Position numbers and translations under genes: made by a program. From Candidatus Cacconaster merdequi (lineage in GTDB: Bacteria; Bacteroidota; Bacteroidia; Bacteroidales; UBA932), in contig JAGHVK010000109.1 in assembly GCA_018064345.1 (NCBI GenBank), positions 1 through 38,330 of the forward strand: a DNA stretch of 38,330 nucleotides, in the 5' to 3' direction. The first letter of the stretch is position 1; every line of letters begins with the position of its first letter. The notes under the pieces were generated by a model, which did not search any database, was not told the DNA's origin, and saw only the letters and a program-made list of their open reading frames with translations. Positions 1 to 7,319 of this stretch are shown piece by piece.

Positions 1-1652
1 CAGTTCAAAGTCATCCATTCTCCCGGATACATATCACCTTCAATGCCGGGGCGGCCATCCTTGCCGTCAAGATAATGTCCCCAGTCGTAATAAGTAGGGC
101 CCTCGGCATTATACAGATTCTCCCTTGCATACATATCCTCAATCGTGTGGTACATTGGTGTATATGAACCATTGTAAACTGCATACGGCAACGTTTTCTC
201 ATAGCCTGATGTACCGAAAGCAAACAAATCCATCCAGCCTTGATAATACTCATTCGGGAATGAACTGCTGTAGACTATCTTTCCTGATGCCTTGATTGCT
301 TCCAATGAATCCTGAGGAACATAGCAGTAAGTCCTATCCGACTGAATCTGGACGTGGGAACTCCATCCACCGTAATAGTCGACTATTTTTGTATTGTCAT
401 AACGCGTTCCGTCTTCTTCAAATACATTCCCCTCATACATACCTTGGTTACTGTAGCCACCGATGATATCAAAGGAATTCTGTGCAAAGCGCCACTGATC
501 CTTCCATTCGTCGCCAACCTTGATTTTCCTGTATTGAAGGTTTCCGGGAGCGAACTCGTAATCGTCATAGCCATTCTCCTTCGTCTTCATACCCTTGGCG
601 ACATTGTAGAGTTTGTTAGCCTCAACCTTCTTGTCAATTTTCTGAGTGTCACCCTCTCCTGCCTTAGCATAATAGAGTTCCTTCCCGTCCTTGCCTTTTA
701 CTACCACAAAGAACTCTGTGATTCCTGTAAAGGGTGCACTGGTTTCTGAAGTCTGTCCGTTATTCCAACCGCGCCAAGCCGGATTCCAGTCATTTGTATT
801 CCATTTGTCAGAAGCCGGGAGCACGAAATATGCACACGGCACTTCCACTTCCTCGTAAGAACCGCCCTCTCCTTTCTCGTAGATTTTGGCAGTCTTGAGA
901 GTCAGGTTAAGCGCAGAAGTATAGCAGGTCTTGTCGAGATAGAACTGGAACTTATTGGGTGTCACATTTGTATTGAACTTGACAGTAGCATGGTCGGTGA
1001 AACCTCTTTCTGCTGAAACTGATATGGTTGCGCCGGCAGGGACCGGAGTGTCGTCAGGATACTTCAAACCGTAAACCCTGAAAATAGACATCATATTCTC
1101 GAAGTCGAGGTCAAGATACCTCTTGCCGCTTCCTTCATCGGAAGTGACAACTCCATCGGCACACAGTACCGCGTGCTTGAGCGCTGATTCGAGTGTACCG
1201 TCAACATCGCTGTAATCCACCTTGAATTCCCCGTTGGTAGGAACTGAACTGAAAGGGAAATAGAGTACATGCACCTTTGTACCTGTATTAAGTTCAGGTA
1301 CATTTCCTTCTCCCGACCAAGAGAACAACGCTGTGCCATCAACGATACTGTTCACTTTGAAGCGCAGGGTAGTAGAGACTTTTCCATCCACGAATCCGCA
1401 GATTTCATCTCCTACCTGCCAAGAAGGGACAAGCTTGACGGATTCTTTCTCACCTTGGACAAGTTCAAGTTCGCCGGTAACTTTGGAAGCCTTGTCACCA
1501 TCTGTAAGGATACGTCCTTTCACTTCCAACTGTACAGACTCAACACTTCCTTGGTTCTCTTTGTCCTTATCATCACCGGTCAGCTCTTTCTCGCAGGATG
1601 CCAGACCAATCAACATACCGAATGTCAAAAAGGCGAATAATATCTTTTTCAT
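1..1652 (-). CDS. FISUMP-like/fimbrillin-like surface lipoprotein (3' end beyond window)
   Basis: An open frame of 550 complete codons runs from ATG 1652 off the left edge, so the C-terminus is missing. The protein begins MKKILFAFLTFGMLIGLASC, a type II signal with a lipobox cysteine. Residues about 30-300 resemble the beta-sandwich region of fimbrillin-like proteins (QVGDEICGF, and LDLDFENMMSIFRVYG). After about residue 330 a second domain starts with FAPGNLQYRK and continues with WRFAQNSFDIIGG and a WMDLFAFGTSGYEKTLPY block, typical of the Bacteroidales FISUMP-like fold. It is a paralogue of the lipoprotein at 1896-4010. An AGGAG sits 9 nt before the ATG, which is unusual here. A microprotein gene ends 27 bp upstream. 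Likely surface-exposed; ligand unknown. Family confidence is fair, function unknown. Confidence 0.85.
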   Translation of the reverse strand, partial: MKKILFAFLTFGMLIGLASCEKELTGDDKDKENQGSVESVQLEVKGRILTDGDKASKVTGELELVQGEKESVKLVPSWQVGDEICGFVDGKVSTTLRFKVNSIVDGTALFSWSGEGNVPELNTGTKVHVLYFPFSSVPTNGEFKVDYSDVDGTLESALKHAVLCADGVVTSDEGSGKRYLDLDFENMMSIFRVYGLKYPDDTPVPAGATISVSAERGFTDHATVKFNTNVTPNKFQFYLDKTCYTSALNLTLKTAKIYEKGEGGSYEEVEVPCAYFVLPASDKWNTNDWNPAWRGWNNGQTSETSAPFTGITEFFVVVKGKDGKELYYAKAGEGDTQKIDKKVEANKLYNVAKGMKTKENGYDDYEFAPGNLQYRKIKVGDEWKDQWRFAQNSFDIIGGYSNQGMYEGNVFEEDGTRYDNTKIVDYYGGWSSHVQIQSDRTYCYVPQDSLEAIKASGKIVYSSSFPNEYYQGWMDLFAFGTSGYEKTLPYAVYNGSYTPMYHTIEDMYARENLYNAEGPTYYDWGHYLDGKDGRPGIEGDMYPGEWMTLN

Positions 1653-1679
1653 GCTTATTTTCTCCTAATTAATAATGAT

Positions 1680-1832
1680 TTACCAATCTTCTTCATCATA
1701 AGCATCAAGTTCCGGATTCTTTGAACGGGGACTTGTCTGTAAAAGAGATCTCTCTGAGCGGAAGCCCAGGACATTAGCCACAGGCGTCTCATATTCACGC
1801 CGGGAATTGACTTCTACAATTAACTTTTCCAT
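1680..1832 (-). CDS. Microprotein (50 aa) paired with downstream lipoprotein
   Basis: A short ORF gives a 50-residue protein that contains YETPVANV in its first half and ends with RSLLQTSPRSKN, LDAYDE and a terminal DW. The tail is nearly identical to that of the microprotein at 4039-4188, and each sits just upstream of one of the two paralogous lipoproteins, so conservation supports real coding. The ATG at 1832 matches the homologue's start; an in-frame ATG at 1838 would add two residues. It has no signal peptide or membrane segment. It resembles the short Bacteroidales proteins with a Y(E/K)xPxxxV motif found beside lipoprotein or fimbrillin genes, whose function is not known to me. It lies 57 bp after the upstream lipoprotein's stop, without a clear promoter, so it is probably co-transcribed. 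Confidence 0.7.
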   Translation of the reverse strand: MEKLIVEVNSRREYETPVANVLGFRSERSLLQTSPRSKNPELDAYDEEDW

Positions 1833-1895
1833 ATTCATGCTATGCTATATTGTGTTTTTCACCATTATGTAAAATACATGTTTGAAACCAACTGA

Positions 1896-4010
1896 CTACT
1901 GATTGTCATCCAAGGATTGTGGGAATACCGGTCTGGCATTCGCATCCCTCACCAGGCGGACAGCACATCCGCGGACAATACTCCAATTATGAATGCTCAT
2001 AAGCGCTGCTCCGGTAAAATATGCTGCCTGGCCATGCCTGTTACCTTTGTCATAACCAGTCGATGACCAATAAGCACCTATTAGGTTATGCTGGGTGTCA
2101 TAATAATTCATAGCGCTCGAGTACTCAGCCCCGGACGCTGCGCCGATACGTTCACCACAGGCAGGAAGGAACACTGCTCCAGCAGCCTCCATCGCAGCCC
2201 ATCCTTCAAGGTCATAGCAGTTACGGTTGTAATTGTTTGGAACGTCATTCTTCCAGTTGTCCTTGGCGAGGAAACTTCCATCGACGTAGTCACCGTCGTA
2301 CCTCTGGAAATTGAGTTTAGGATCGATGAAAGCATTCGGGAGAATTACACATCCGACTGCGATAGGGGCAATGTTATTCTTCAAATCAGATTTGTCTGCA
2401 TAGATTGCAGCAAAACCTTGTTTAGGACTGAAACCCACGACTGCAGCCTCCCTTGACCTGATGTATTCCCACTCTTGTTGTGTAAGAGTGCGCCATTGGC
2501 CGTTATAAGGGTCCAATTCCATTTGTTCAGGGTCATGGTTTCTGGCGGTCATGATTGTCTTGATATGCCTGCCCCAATCGTACTCAGTATCCTTTATGTT
2601 TGCGGTAGGATAACAGAACTCCCAACTTGTTTTTCCGTCATCAGTTGAAGCGAACTGAATCATATACGGCAATGTCTTTTCATAACCAGTCGCACCATAG
2701 CCGAACATATCAATCCAGTCCTGATAGTATGGGCGGTCCAAATACTTAGGATCAGGATCTTCACTGTATGGACGCGGAGTCCCGGAAACGATATGCTTGA
2801 AATGGTAGCCACCTTTGATATCCTCTATGTAAATATTACCATCACCGATGATATCGTAAGTATTCGGGGCAAACCGCCACATTTCCTTCCACTCACCGTC
2901 TTCTTCATATTTACGGTACTGGAGGTTACCCGGACCGAAGACAACATCCATATCCGGAGTGCCATGACCGTTCCTCTTCAATACTGCACCCTTTGCAAGA
3001 TTGTAGCACTTGTTTACGGCAATGCTCTTGCTTGCTGTACGGGAATCCTTCCAATAGAAAGATTCATTGTCAATTGAAGTGGCCAGGGTAAACTCTATTA
3101 TCCCGGTATCTGCAGTTCCGGAGGTCTTCCACTTAGGATGCCAGAAGAAAGAGGTATTCCATTTTTCTGAAGATGGAAGAGCGAAATAAGCGCAGGCAAC
3201 GCCATCCTCATCCAAAGTCTTCACTTTCACGGATGCAAAGTAATTGGTCTCAATCATTCCGAACTCGAACTTTGCAGGAGCATAATTTCTAACGCGGCTG
3301 AGAACATACGCACAATCCGTAAACCCTCTTTCCGATGTGATGTTGATTGTCGTCCCGACAGGAACCAGCTCATTTGTTTCTGTTACTCCATCTTCCTGAA
3401 GAACAGGATATTGCAGTCCAGAAATCTTGAATATGGACATCATGTTGTAGAAGCGGAGGTCAAGGATGTTGTGCCCTGCCTGGTCCGGATTTGCCACGAC
3501 CGTACCCTCGGCAGTCATGCAGGCGTGCTTCAATGCATCGTGGCGGGTTCCGTCCTGGTCACCATACTCAATCCTGATCTGACCATACTCTGAAACTTCG
3601 CCCACAACAGGGCCATATACCATATAAACTTTCGTACCCAGTGCGATGTCAGGTTCGCTGCCTTCTCCAGCCCAGAAAAATTTTGCCACACCATCTTCAT
3701 CGACGGCAACAACCTTGTATTTCAAGGCAGTCACTTTATGAGCACCGTTACTGCCCGTTGTTCCATTGTCGAAATAGCCATAAACTATATCGCCCAACTC
3801 CCAATATGGCTGGAGAGCTCTGTCCCCTTCCTCATCAACAGTATATTCAGCATTGACCTTGGAAGTCGTCACGATGGAACCGGACACCTCCAATGATGAA
3901 GCTGTTCCTTCCTGATTGCCACCATTGTCGATTCTCTTTAACTCTTCCTGGCAAGAGACTACGCTCAATGCCAAACAGAGAGAGAAGATAGCGATAATAA
4001 TTTTTTTCAT
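1896..4010 (-). CDS. FISUMP-like/fimbrillin-like surface lipoprotein
   Basis: 704 residues. The lipoprotein signal ends LSVVSC at Cys20. The first half carries a fimbrillin-like beta-rich region (PYWELGDIVYGYF, LDLRFYNMMSIFKISG). The second half starts at VVFGPGNLQYRKY and contains WRFAPNTYDIIGDG, WIDMFGYGATGYEKTLPY, WRTLTQQEWEYI, AYWSSTGY and a closing GCAVRLVRD block. This is the order seen in FISUMP-like proteins, a fold related to C-type-lectin/formylglycine-generating domains. Known relatives are outer-surface proteins of unknown ligand. It is the complete paralogue of the truncated protein at 1-1652. An AGAGGA stretch lies about 10 nt before the ATG. Microprotein 4039-4188 precedes it by 28 bp and microprotein 1680-1832 follows it, giving an alternating micro-lipo-micro-lipo operon. 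Confidence 0.88.
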   Translation of the reverse strand: MKKIIIAIFSLCLALSVVSCQEELKRIDNGGNQEGTASSLEVSGSIVTTSKVNAEYTVDEEGDRALQPYWELGDIVYGYFDNGTTGSNGAHKVTALKYKVVAVDEDGVAKFFWAGEGSEPDIALGTKVYMVYGPVVGEVSEYGQIRIEYGDQDGTRHDALKHACMTAEGTVVANPDQAGHNILDLRFYNMMSIFKISGLQYPVLQEDGVTETNELVPVGTTINITSERGFTDCAYVLSRVRNYAPAKFEFGMIETNYFASVKVKTLDEDGVACAYFALPSSEKWNTSFFWHPKWKTSGTADTGIIEFTLATSIDNESFYWKDSRTASKSIAVNKCYNLAKGAVLKRNGHGTPDMDVVFGPGNLQYRKYEEDGEWKEMWRFAPNTYDIIGDGNIYIEDIKGGYHFKHIVSGTPRPYSEDPDPKYLDRPYYQDWIDMFGYGATGYEKTLPYMIQFASTDDGKTSWEFCYPTANIKDTEYDWGRHIKTIMTARNHDPEQMELDPYNGQWRTLTQQEWEYIRSREAAVVGFSPKQGFAAIYADKSDLKNNIAPIAVGCVILPNAFIDPKLNFQRYDGDYVDGSFLAKDNWKNDVPNNYNRNCYDLEGWAAMEAAGAVFLPACGERIGAASGAEYSSAMNYYDTQHNLIGAYWSSTGYDKGNRHGQAAYFTGAALMSIHNWSIVRGCAVRLVRDANARPVFPQSLDDNQ

Positions 4011-4038
4011 ATATAGTTCCTCTTGATTCTGATTCTAA

Positions 4039-4188
4039 TTACCAATCCGCCTCATCATATGAGTCGAGATTCCGATTCTTTGAACGCGGACTTGTCTGCA
4101 AAAGAGATCTTTCTGAGCAAAAGCCCAACATCAGTTGTGGGAGATTCATACTTCCCCCCAACACTGATTTGCAAGTTCGTGTTTTCAT
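4039..4188 (-). CDS. Microprotein (49 aa) paired with downstream lipoprotein; internal compensated frameshift
   Basis: 49 residues from ATG 4188. The C-terminal 28 residues (GFCSERSLLQTSPRSKN, LDSYDE, terminal DW) match the microprotein at 1680-1832. The N-terminal 20 do not match in frame. Aligned at nucleotide level, this copy lacks one base just after the ATG (ATGGAAAAG versus ATG-AAAAC) and two bases near 4125 (AATGTCCTGGGC versus GATGT--TGGGC). The segment between is read out of phase; in the ancestral phase it encodes KYESPTTDV, equivalent to EYETPVANV of the other copy. Net change is minus three, so the tail stays in frame. An in-frame upstream ATG at 4227 exists but lies within the predicted promoter. 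Function unknown. Confidence 0.62.
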   Translation of the reverse strand: MKTRTCKSVLGGSMNLPQLMLGFCSERSLLQTSPRSKNRNLDSYDEADW

Positions 4189-4224
4189 ATTATGTATATT
4201 ACCGCAATTATACAATTCTAACTG

Positions 4225-4254
4225 CAAATGTATGTATTTATTTTATCATTCAAT
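4225..4254 (-). promoter_or_regulatory. Predicted promoter of the microprotein/lipoprotein operon
   Basis: On the minus strand a perfect Bacteroidetes -7 element TACATTTG (4225-4232) is preceded, 18 nt upstream, by ATTG (4251-4254), one mismatch from the -33 TTTG. The surroundings are AT-rich. The start point would fall near 4218, giving a leader of about 30 nt before the ATG at 4188. Prediction from consensus only. Confidence 0.5.
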
Positions 4255-4298
4255 CTTTTTTTGTATAATTATTGCCATCATGTTCTGAAAAACACAAA

Positions 4299-4329
4299 GG
4301 AGCGTGGAGACTTTTCGCCTGCACGCTCC
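4299..4329 (-). terminator. Intrinsic terminator of dnaK
   Basis: GGAGCGTG (4299-4306) pairs with CACGCTCC (4322-4329), an 8-bp perfect stem. Four inner pairs (AGGC with GUCU, one G-U) lengthen it around a GAAAA loop. Reading the minus strand, the stem is followed by TTTGTGTTTTTC. It begins about 20 nt after the dnaK stop and separates dnaK from the microprotein operon. Confidence 0.8.
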
Positions 4330-4350
4330 CAAAATATAGTACGTCACAGA

Positions 4351-6291
4351 TTACTTGACTTCCTCGTAATCGACGTCCTGTGGGGCGTTGTTGTCATCGG
4401 AACCGTTCTGAGGGCCCTGTGCTCCGCCGTTGAAACCGGCACCCGGATTGAATCCTGCGCCTGGGTTTCCCTGCGCTCCGGCAGCCTGGGCTGCCTTAGC
4501 CATATCCTCAGATGCGGCATGCCAGGCATTGTTGATGGATTCCATAGCCCTGTCGATGGCAGTCACATCCTGACTCTTGTGAGCTTCCTTCAACTGTCCG
4601 AGAGCATTCTCGATAGCGCCTTTCTTGTCAGCAGGAATCTTGTCACCGTAATCCTTGAGGTTCTTCTCTGTCTGGAAGATCATCGCATCAGCGCCGTTAA
4701 TCTTGTCAATGCGCTCTTTCTCAGCCTTATCGGCAGCCTCATTGGCCTTTGCTTCATCGCGCATACGCTTGATTTCGTCATCACTCAGGCCTGATGAAGC
4801 CTCGATGCGTATCTTCTGCTCCTTGCCGGTAGCCTTGTCCTTTGCTGATACATTGAGAATACCGTTTGCATCGATATCGAATGTAACCTCAATCTGAGGG
4901 ACGCCGCGCGGTGCAGGAGTGATTCCGTCAAGGTGGAAATTACCGATGGTCTTGTTGTCGCGGGCCATCGAGCGTTCGCCCTGAAGTACGTGGATCTCAA
5001 CTGAAGGCTGGTTGTCAGCAGCTGTACTGAATACCTCGCTCTTGCGGGTAGGGATTGTTGTGTTGGCATCGATGAGCTTGGTCATCACACCGCCGAGAGT
5101 CTCGATACCGAGAGAAAGAGGAGTGACATCGAGAAGGAGCACATCCTTCACATCACCTGCGAGGACACCGCCCTGGATTGATGCACCCACTGCAACCACC
5201 TCGTCAGGGTTCACACCCTTGTTAGGGGTCTTTCCGAAGAATCTCTCCACGATTGCCTGTACGGCAGGGATACGTGTCGAGCCACCCACGAGCAGGACTT
5301 CGTCAATCTCCGATGCCTGAAGGCCGGCATCACTGAGAGCCTTACGGCAAGGTTCGATGGTAGCCTGGATCAGACTGTCGCTGAGGGCCTCGAACTTTGC
5401 GCGGCTGAGGCTCTTCACAAGGTGCTTCGGAATACCGTTCACAGGCATGATGCAAGGAAGGTTGATTTCAGTCGAAGTCTGGCTTGAAAGCTCAATCTTC
5501 GCCTTCTCAGCAGCCTCTTTCAGGCGCTGGAGGGCCATAGGGTCCTTACGGAGGTCTATGCCGGAGTTCTCTGCAGCAAACTCTTCAGCGAGCCAGTCGA
5601 TGATGACGTGGTCGAAGTCGTCACCGCCGAGATGAGTGTCACCATTCGTCGATTTCACTTCGAAGACACCGTCGCCGAGTTCAAGGATGGAGATATCGAA
5701 TGTACCGCCGCCGAGGTCGAACACAGCAACTTTCATATCCTTGTTCTTCTTGTCGAGACCGTATGCCAGAGCTGCGGCAGTAGGCTCGTTGATGATTCTC
5801 TTCACCTTGAGGCCTGCGATTTCACCAGCCTCCTTGGTAGCCTGACGCTGGGAGTCGCTGAAGTATGCAGGTACAGTGATGACTGCCTCATCGACTGTAG
5901 TCCCAAGATAATCTTCGGCGGTCTTCTTCATTTTCTGAAGAATCATGGCGCTGATTTCCTGAGGTGAATAGAGTTTCCCGTCGATATCGACACGAGGGGT
6001 GTTGTTGTCACCGCGGACGACTTTGTATGACACACGCTCTGTCTCCTTTGCGACACGGTCATAAGTTTCGCCCATGAATCTCTTGATAGAGAAGATGGTC
6101 TTGAGAGGGTTGGTGATTGCCTGACGCTTTGCAGGATCGCCTATCTTGCGTTCTCCTCCGTCAGCGAAAGCCACAACAGAAGGGGTTGTGCGCTTTCCTT
6201 CACTGTTGATGATGACTGCAGGCTCGTTGCCTTCCATCACGGCCACACAAGAGTTGGTGGTACCGAGGTCTATTCCAATGATTTTTCCCAT
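4351..6291 (-). CDS. dnaK: Molecular chaperone DnaK (Hsp70)
   Basis: 646 residues starting [15 protein letters not shown], the usual DnaK N-terminus; the frame stays open a further 168 nt upstream but that extension has no Hsp70 homology. The ATPase domain (1-380) carries the phosphate-1 loop IDLGTTNS, the [11 protein letters not shown] phosphate-2 motif and the [13 protein letters not shown] adenosine motif. The linker [14 protein letters not shown] leads to the substrate-binding domain, then the helical lid. The tail is Gly/Asn/Gln-rich and ends DVDYEEVK, as is common in Bacteroidota. It folds client proteins in the cytoplasm with DnaJ and GrpE, neither of which is in the window. It is monocistronic: own promoter and palindrome upstream, hairpin terminator downstream. 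Confidence 0.98.
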   Translation of the reverse strand: MGKIIGIDLGTTNSCVAVMEGNEPAVIINSEGKRTTPSVVAFADGGERKIGDPAKRQAITNPLKTIFSIKRFMGETYDRVAKETERVSYKVVRGDNNTPRVDIDGKLYSPQEISAMILQKMKKTAEDYLGTTVDEAVITVPAYFSDSQRQATKEAGEIAGLKVKRIINEPTAAALAYGLDKKNKDMKVAVFDLGGGTFDISILELGDGVFEVKSTNGDTHLGGDDFDHVIIDWLAEEFAAENSGIDLRKDPMALQRLKEAAEKAKIELSSQTSTEINLPCIMPVNGIPKHLVKSLSRAKFEALSDSLIQATIEPCRKALSDAGLQASEIDEVLLVGGSTRIPAVQAIVERFFGKTPNKGVNPDEVVAVGASIQGGVLAGDVKDVLLLDVTPLSLGIETLGGVMTKLIDANTTIPTRKSEVFSTAADNQPSVEIHVLQGERSMARDNKTIGNFHLDGITPAPRGVPQIEVTFDIDANGILNVSAKDKATGKEQKIRIEASSGLSDDEIKRMRDEAKANEAADKAEKERIDKINGADAMIFQTEKNLKDYGDKIPADKKGAIENALGQLKEAHKSQDVTAIDRAMESINNAWHAASEDMAKAAQAAGAQGNPGAGFNPGAGFNGGAQGPQNGSDDNNAPQDVDYEEVK

Positions 6292-6366
6292 AATTGAATG
6301 TTTTATCTTGTTTTTTGTTTTTCGTTTTCCGGCGGTCATTCCCAACCGCGACGCATTTCTTGTTAC

Positions 6367-6398
6367 GAAGATTATGCCACTCGCAGCAATATGACAAA
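6367..6398 (-). promoter_or_regulatory. Predicted dnaK promoter
   Basis: Minus strand: TTTG (6395-6398), a 20-nt spacer, then TAATCTTC (6367-6374), which matches the -7 consensus TAnnTTTG with two mismatches. The start point would be near 6360, leaving a leader of about 70 nt. The -33 element lies inside the palindrome 6392-6404, suggesting regulation at RNA polymerase access. Confidence 0.4.
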
Positions 6399-6404
6399 TT
6401 GTCA
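6392..6404. promoter_or_regulatory. Palindrome TGACAA-A-TTGTCA upstream of dnaK (possible operator)
   Basis: A 13-nt perfect inverted repeat around one central base, about 100 bp upstream of dnaK and 97 bp upstream of the divergent deacetylase gene. It covers the predicted dnaK -33 element. It is not the CIRCE/HrcA sequence. I infer a regulator site; the protein is unknown. Confidence 0.45.
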
Positions 6405-6435
6405 GCAGAAAGACAGCGGGCAGGAATCGCAGTTT

Positions 6436-6466
6436 CTTGCATTTTGAAGAATTATACATATATTTG
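6436..6466 (+). promoter_or_regulatory. Predicted promoter of the deacetylase-GH3-HAD-VanZ operon
   Basis: CTTG (6436-6439, one mismatch to TTTG), a 19-nt spacer, then a perfect -7 element TATATTTG (6459-6466). The start codon at 6501 lies 34 nt further on. Spacing and sequence fit the Bacteroidetes primary sigma consensus. Confidence 0.6.
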
Positions 6467-6500
6467 TAAGATTAATGCAAACATCAAAACGATACCCTAT

Positions 6501-7319
6501 ATGAAAAAAACATTCATCCTGGTCCTTATGGCCGTAATGGTTCTTGCAGGCTGCAAGCAGAAAACCGAGGCTCCTGCAGAGCCCGAATTCGTAACTGACG
6601 AATATGGCGTGGTAAGATGCGTAAATCCTTCCGAAAAAGCCGTTTATCTCGTGTTTACCGCTCATTACAGCACAAATGATGACGGATATTTCGAGAATTT
6701 CGACGGTATTGTACCTGTACTTGACATCCTTAAGGAAAAAGATGTGAAGGGTTCCTTCTTCCCTACCGGAAACTGTTTCAGAGTTGAGAAGTACCAGGAG
6801 CCTATCCGCCGTATCATTGACGAGGGGCATTATCTCTCAGCACACTCCAACCATCATCTTCTCCTTTGCACTGAAGATGAGAAGCGCGAAACTCTCGTAC
6901 CTGCCGACTCCCTTGCAAAGGATATTGCCGGAATGGAAGAGGAGCTTATGAAATTCGGCCTTGAAAAAGAGCAGTTCTGCTGGATGATCCCTCCATACGA
7001 ATACTACAACCAGGAGACAGCTGACGGTCTCCGCGCACTTGGATACAAGCTTTGCAACCATACAGAAGGCATACATACAAGCAGTGACTGGATGGGCCCG
7101 GAGGCATCGAACTATGTCTCAGCCGAAGAGCAGGTACAGAACATCTGGGACTATGAGAAAGCATCTGAAACAGGTCTCAACGGCTGCATCATCCTTGTTC
7201 ACGCGATGGTTTACCCTGACCGTACAGATGAAGACCGGGTATATTCCCATCTCGGTGAAATCATTGACGGCCTCGCTGAGCGCGGCTATTCATTCAAGAC
7301 ATTCAAGGACCTTCTGTAA
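6501..7319 (+). CDS. Polysaccharide deacetylase-like (NodB fold) lipoprotein
   Basis: 272 residues with a lipoprotein signal ending VMVLAGC. The NodB-homology region shows SFFPTGN, the metal-site motif HSNHH (HSxxH), MIPPYEYYN in place of RxPY, and IILVHAM near the C-terminus. The usual TFDD first motif is replaced by VFTAHYSTNDD, with an inserted stretch before the Asp pair, so the substrate may differ from chitin or peptidoglycan GlcNAc. Family enzymes are metal-dependent N-deacetylases of cell-surface glycans. Its TAA overlaps the ATG of the GH3 gene by one base (TAATG), implying translational coupling. The start at 6501 is set by the signal peptide and the promoter just upstream; an open frame back to 6294 lacks homology. 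Confidence 0.82.
   Translation: MKKTFILVLMAVMVLAGCKQKTEAPAEPEFVTDEYGVVRCVNPSEKAVYLVFTAHYSTNDDGYFENFDGIVPVLDILKEKDVKGSFFPTGNCFRVEKYQEPIRRIIDEGHYLSAHSNHHLLLCTEDEKRETLVPADSLAKDIAGMEEELMKFGLEKEQFCWMIPPYEYYNQETADGLRALGYKLCNHTEGIHTSSDWMGPEASNYVSAEEQVQNIWDYEKASETGLNGCIILVHAMVYPDRTDEDRVYSHLGEIIDGLAERGYSFKTFKDLL

Noticed and set aside
6292-6459. 56-residue N-terminal extension of DnaK
   Set aside because: No homology, a good DnaK start lies at 6291, and the extension would run through the predicted promoter and palindrome.
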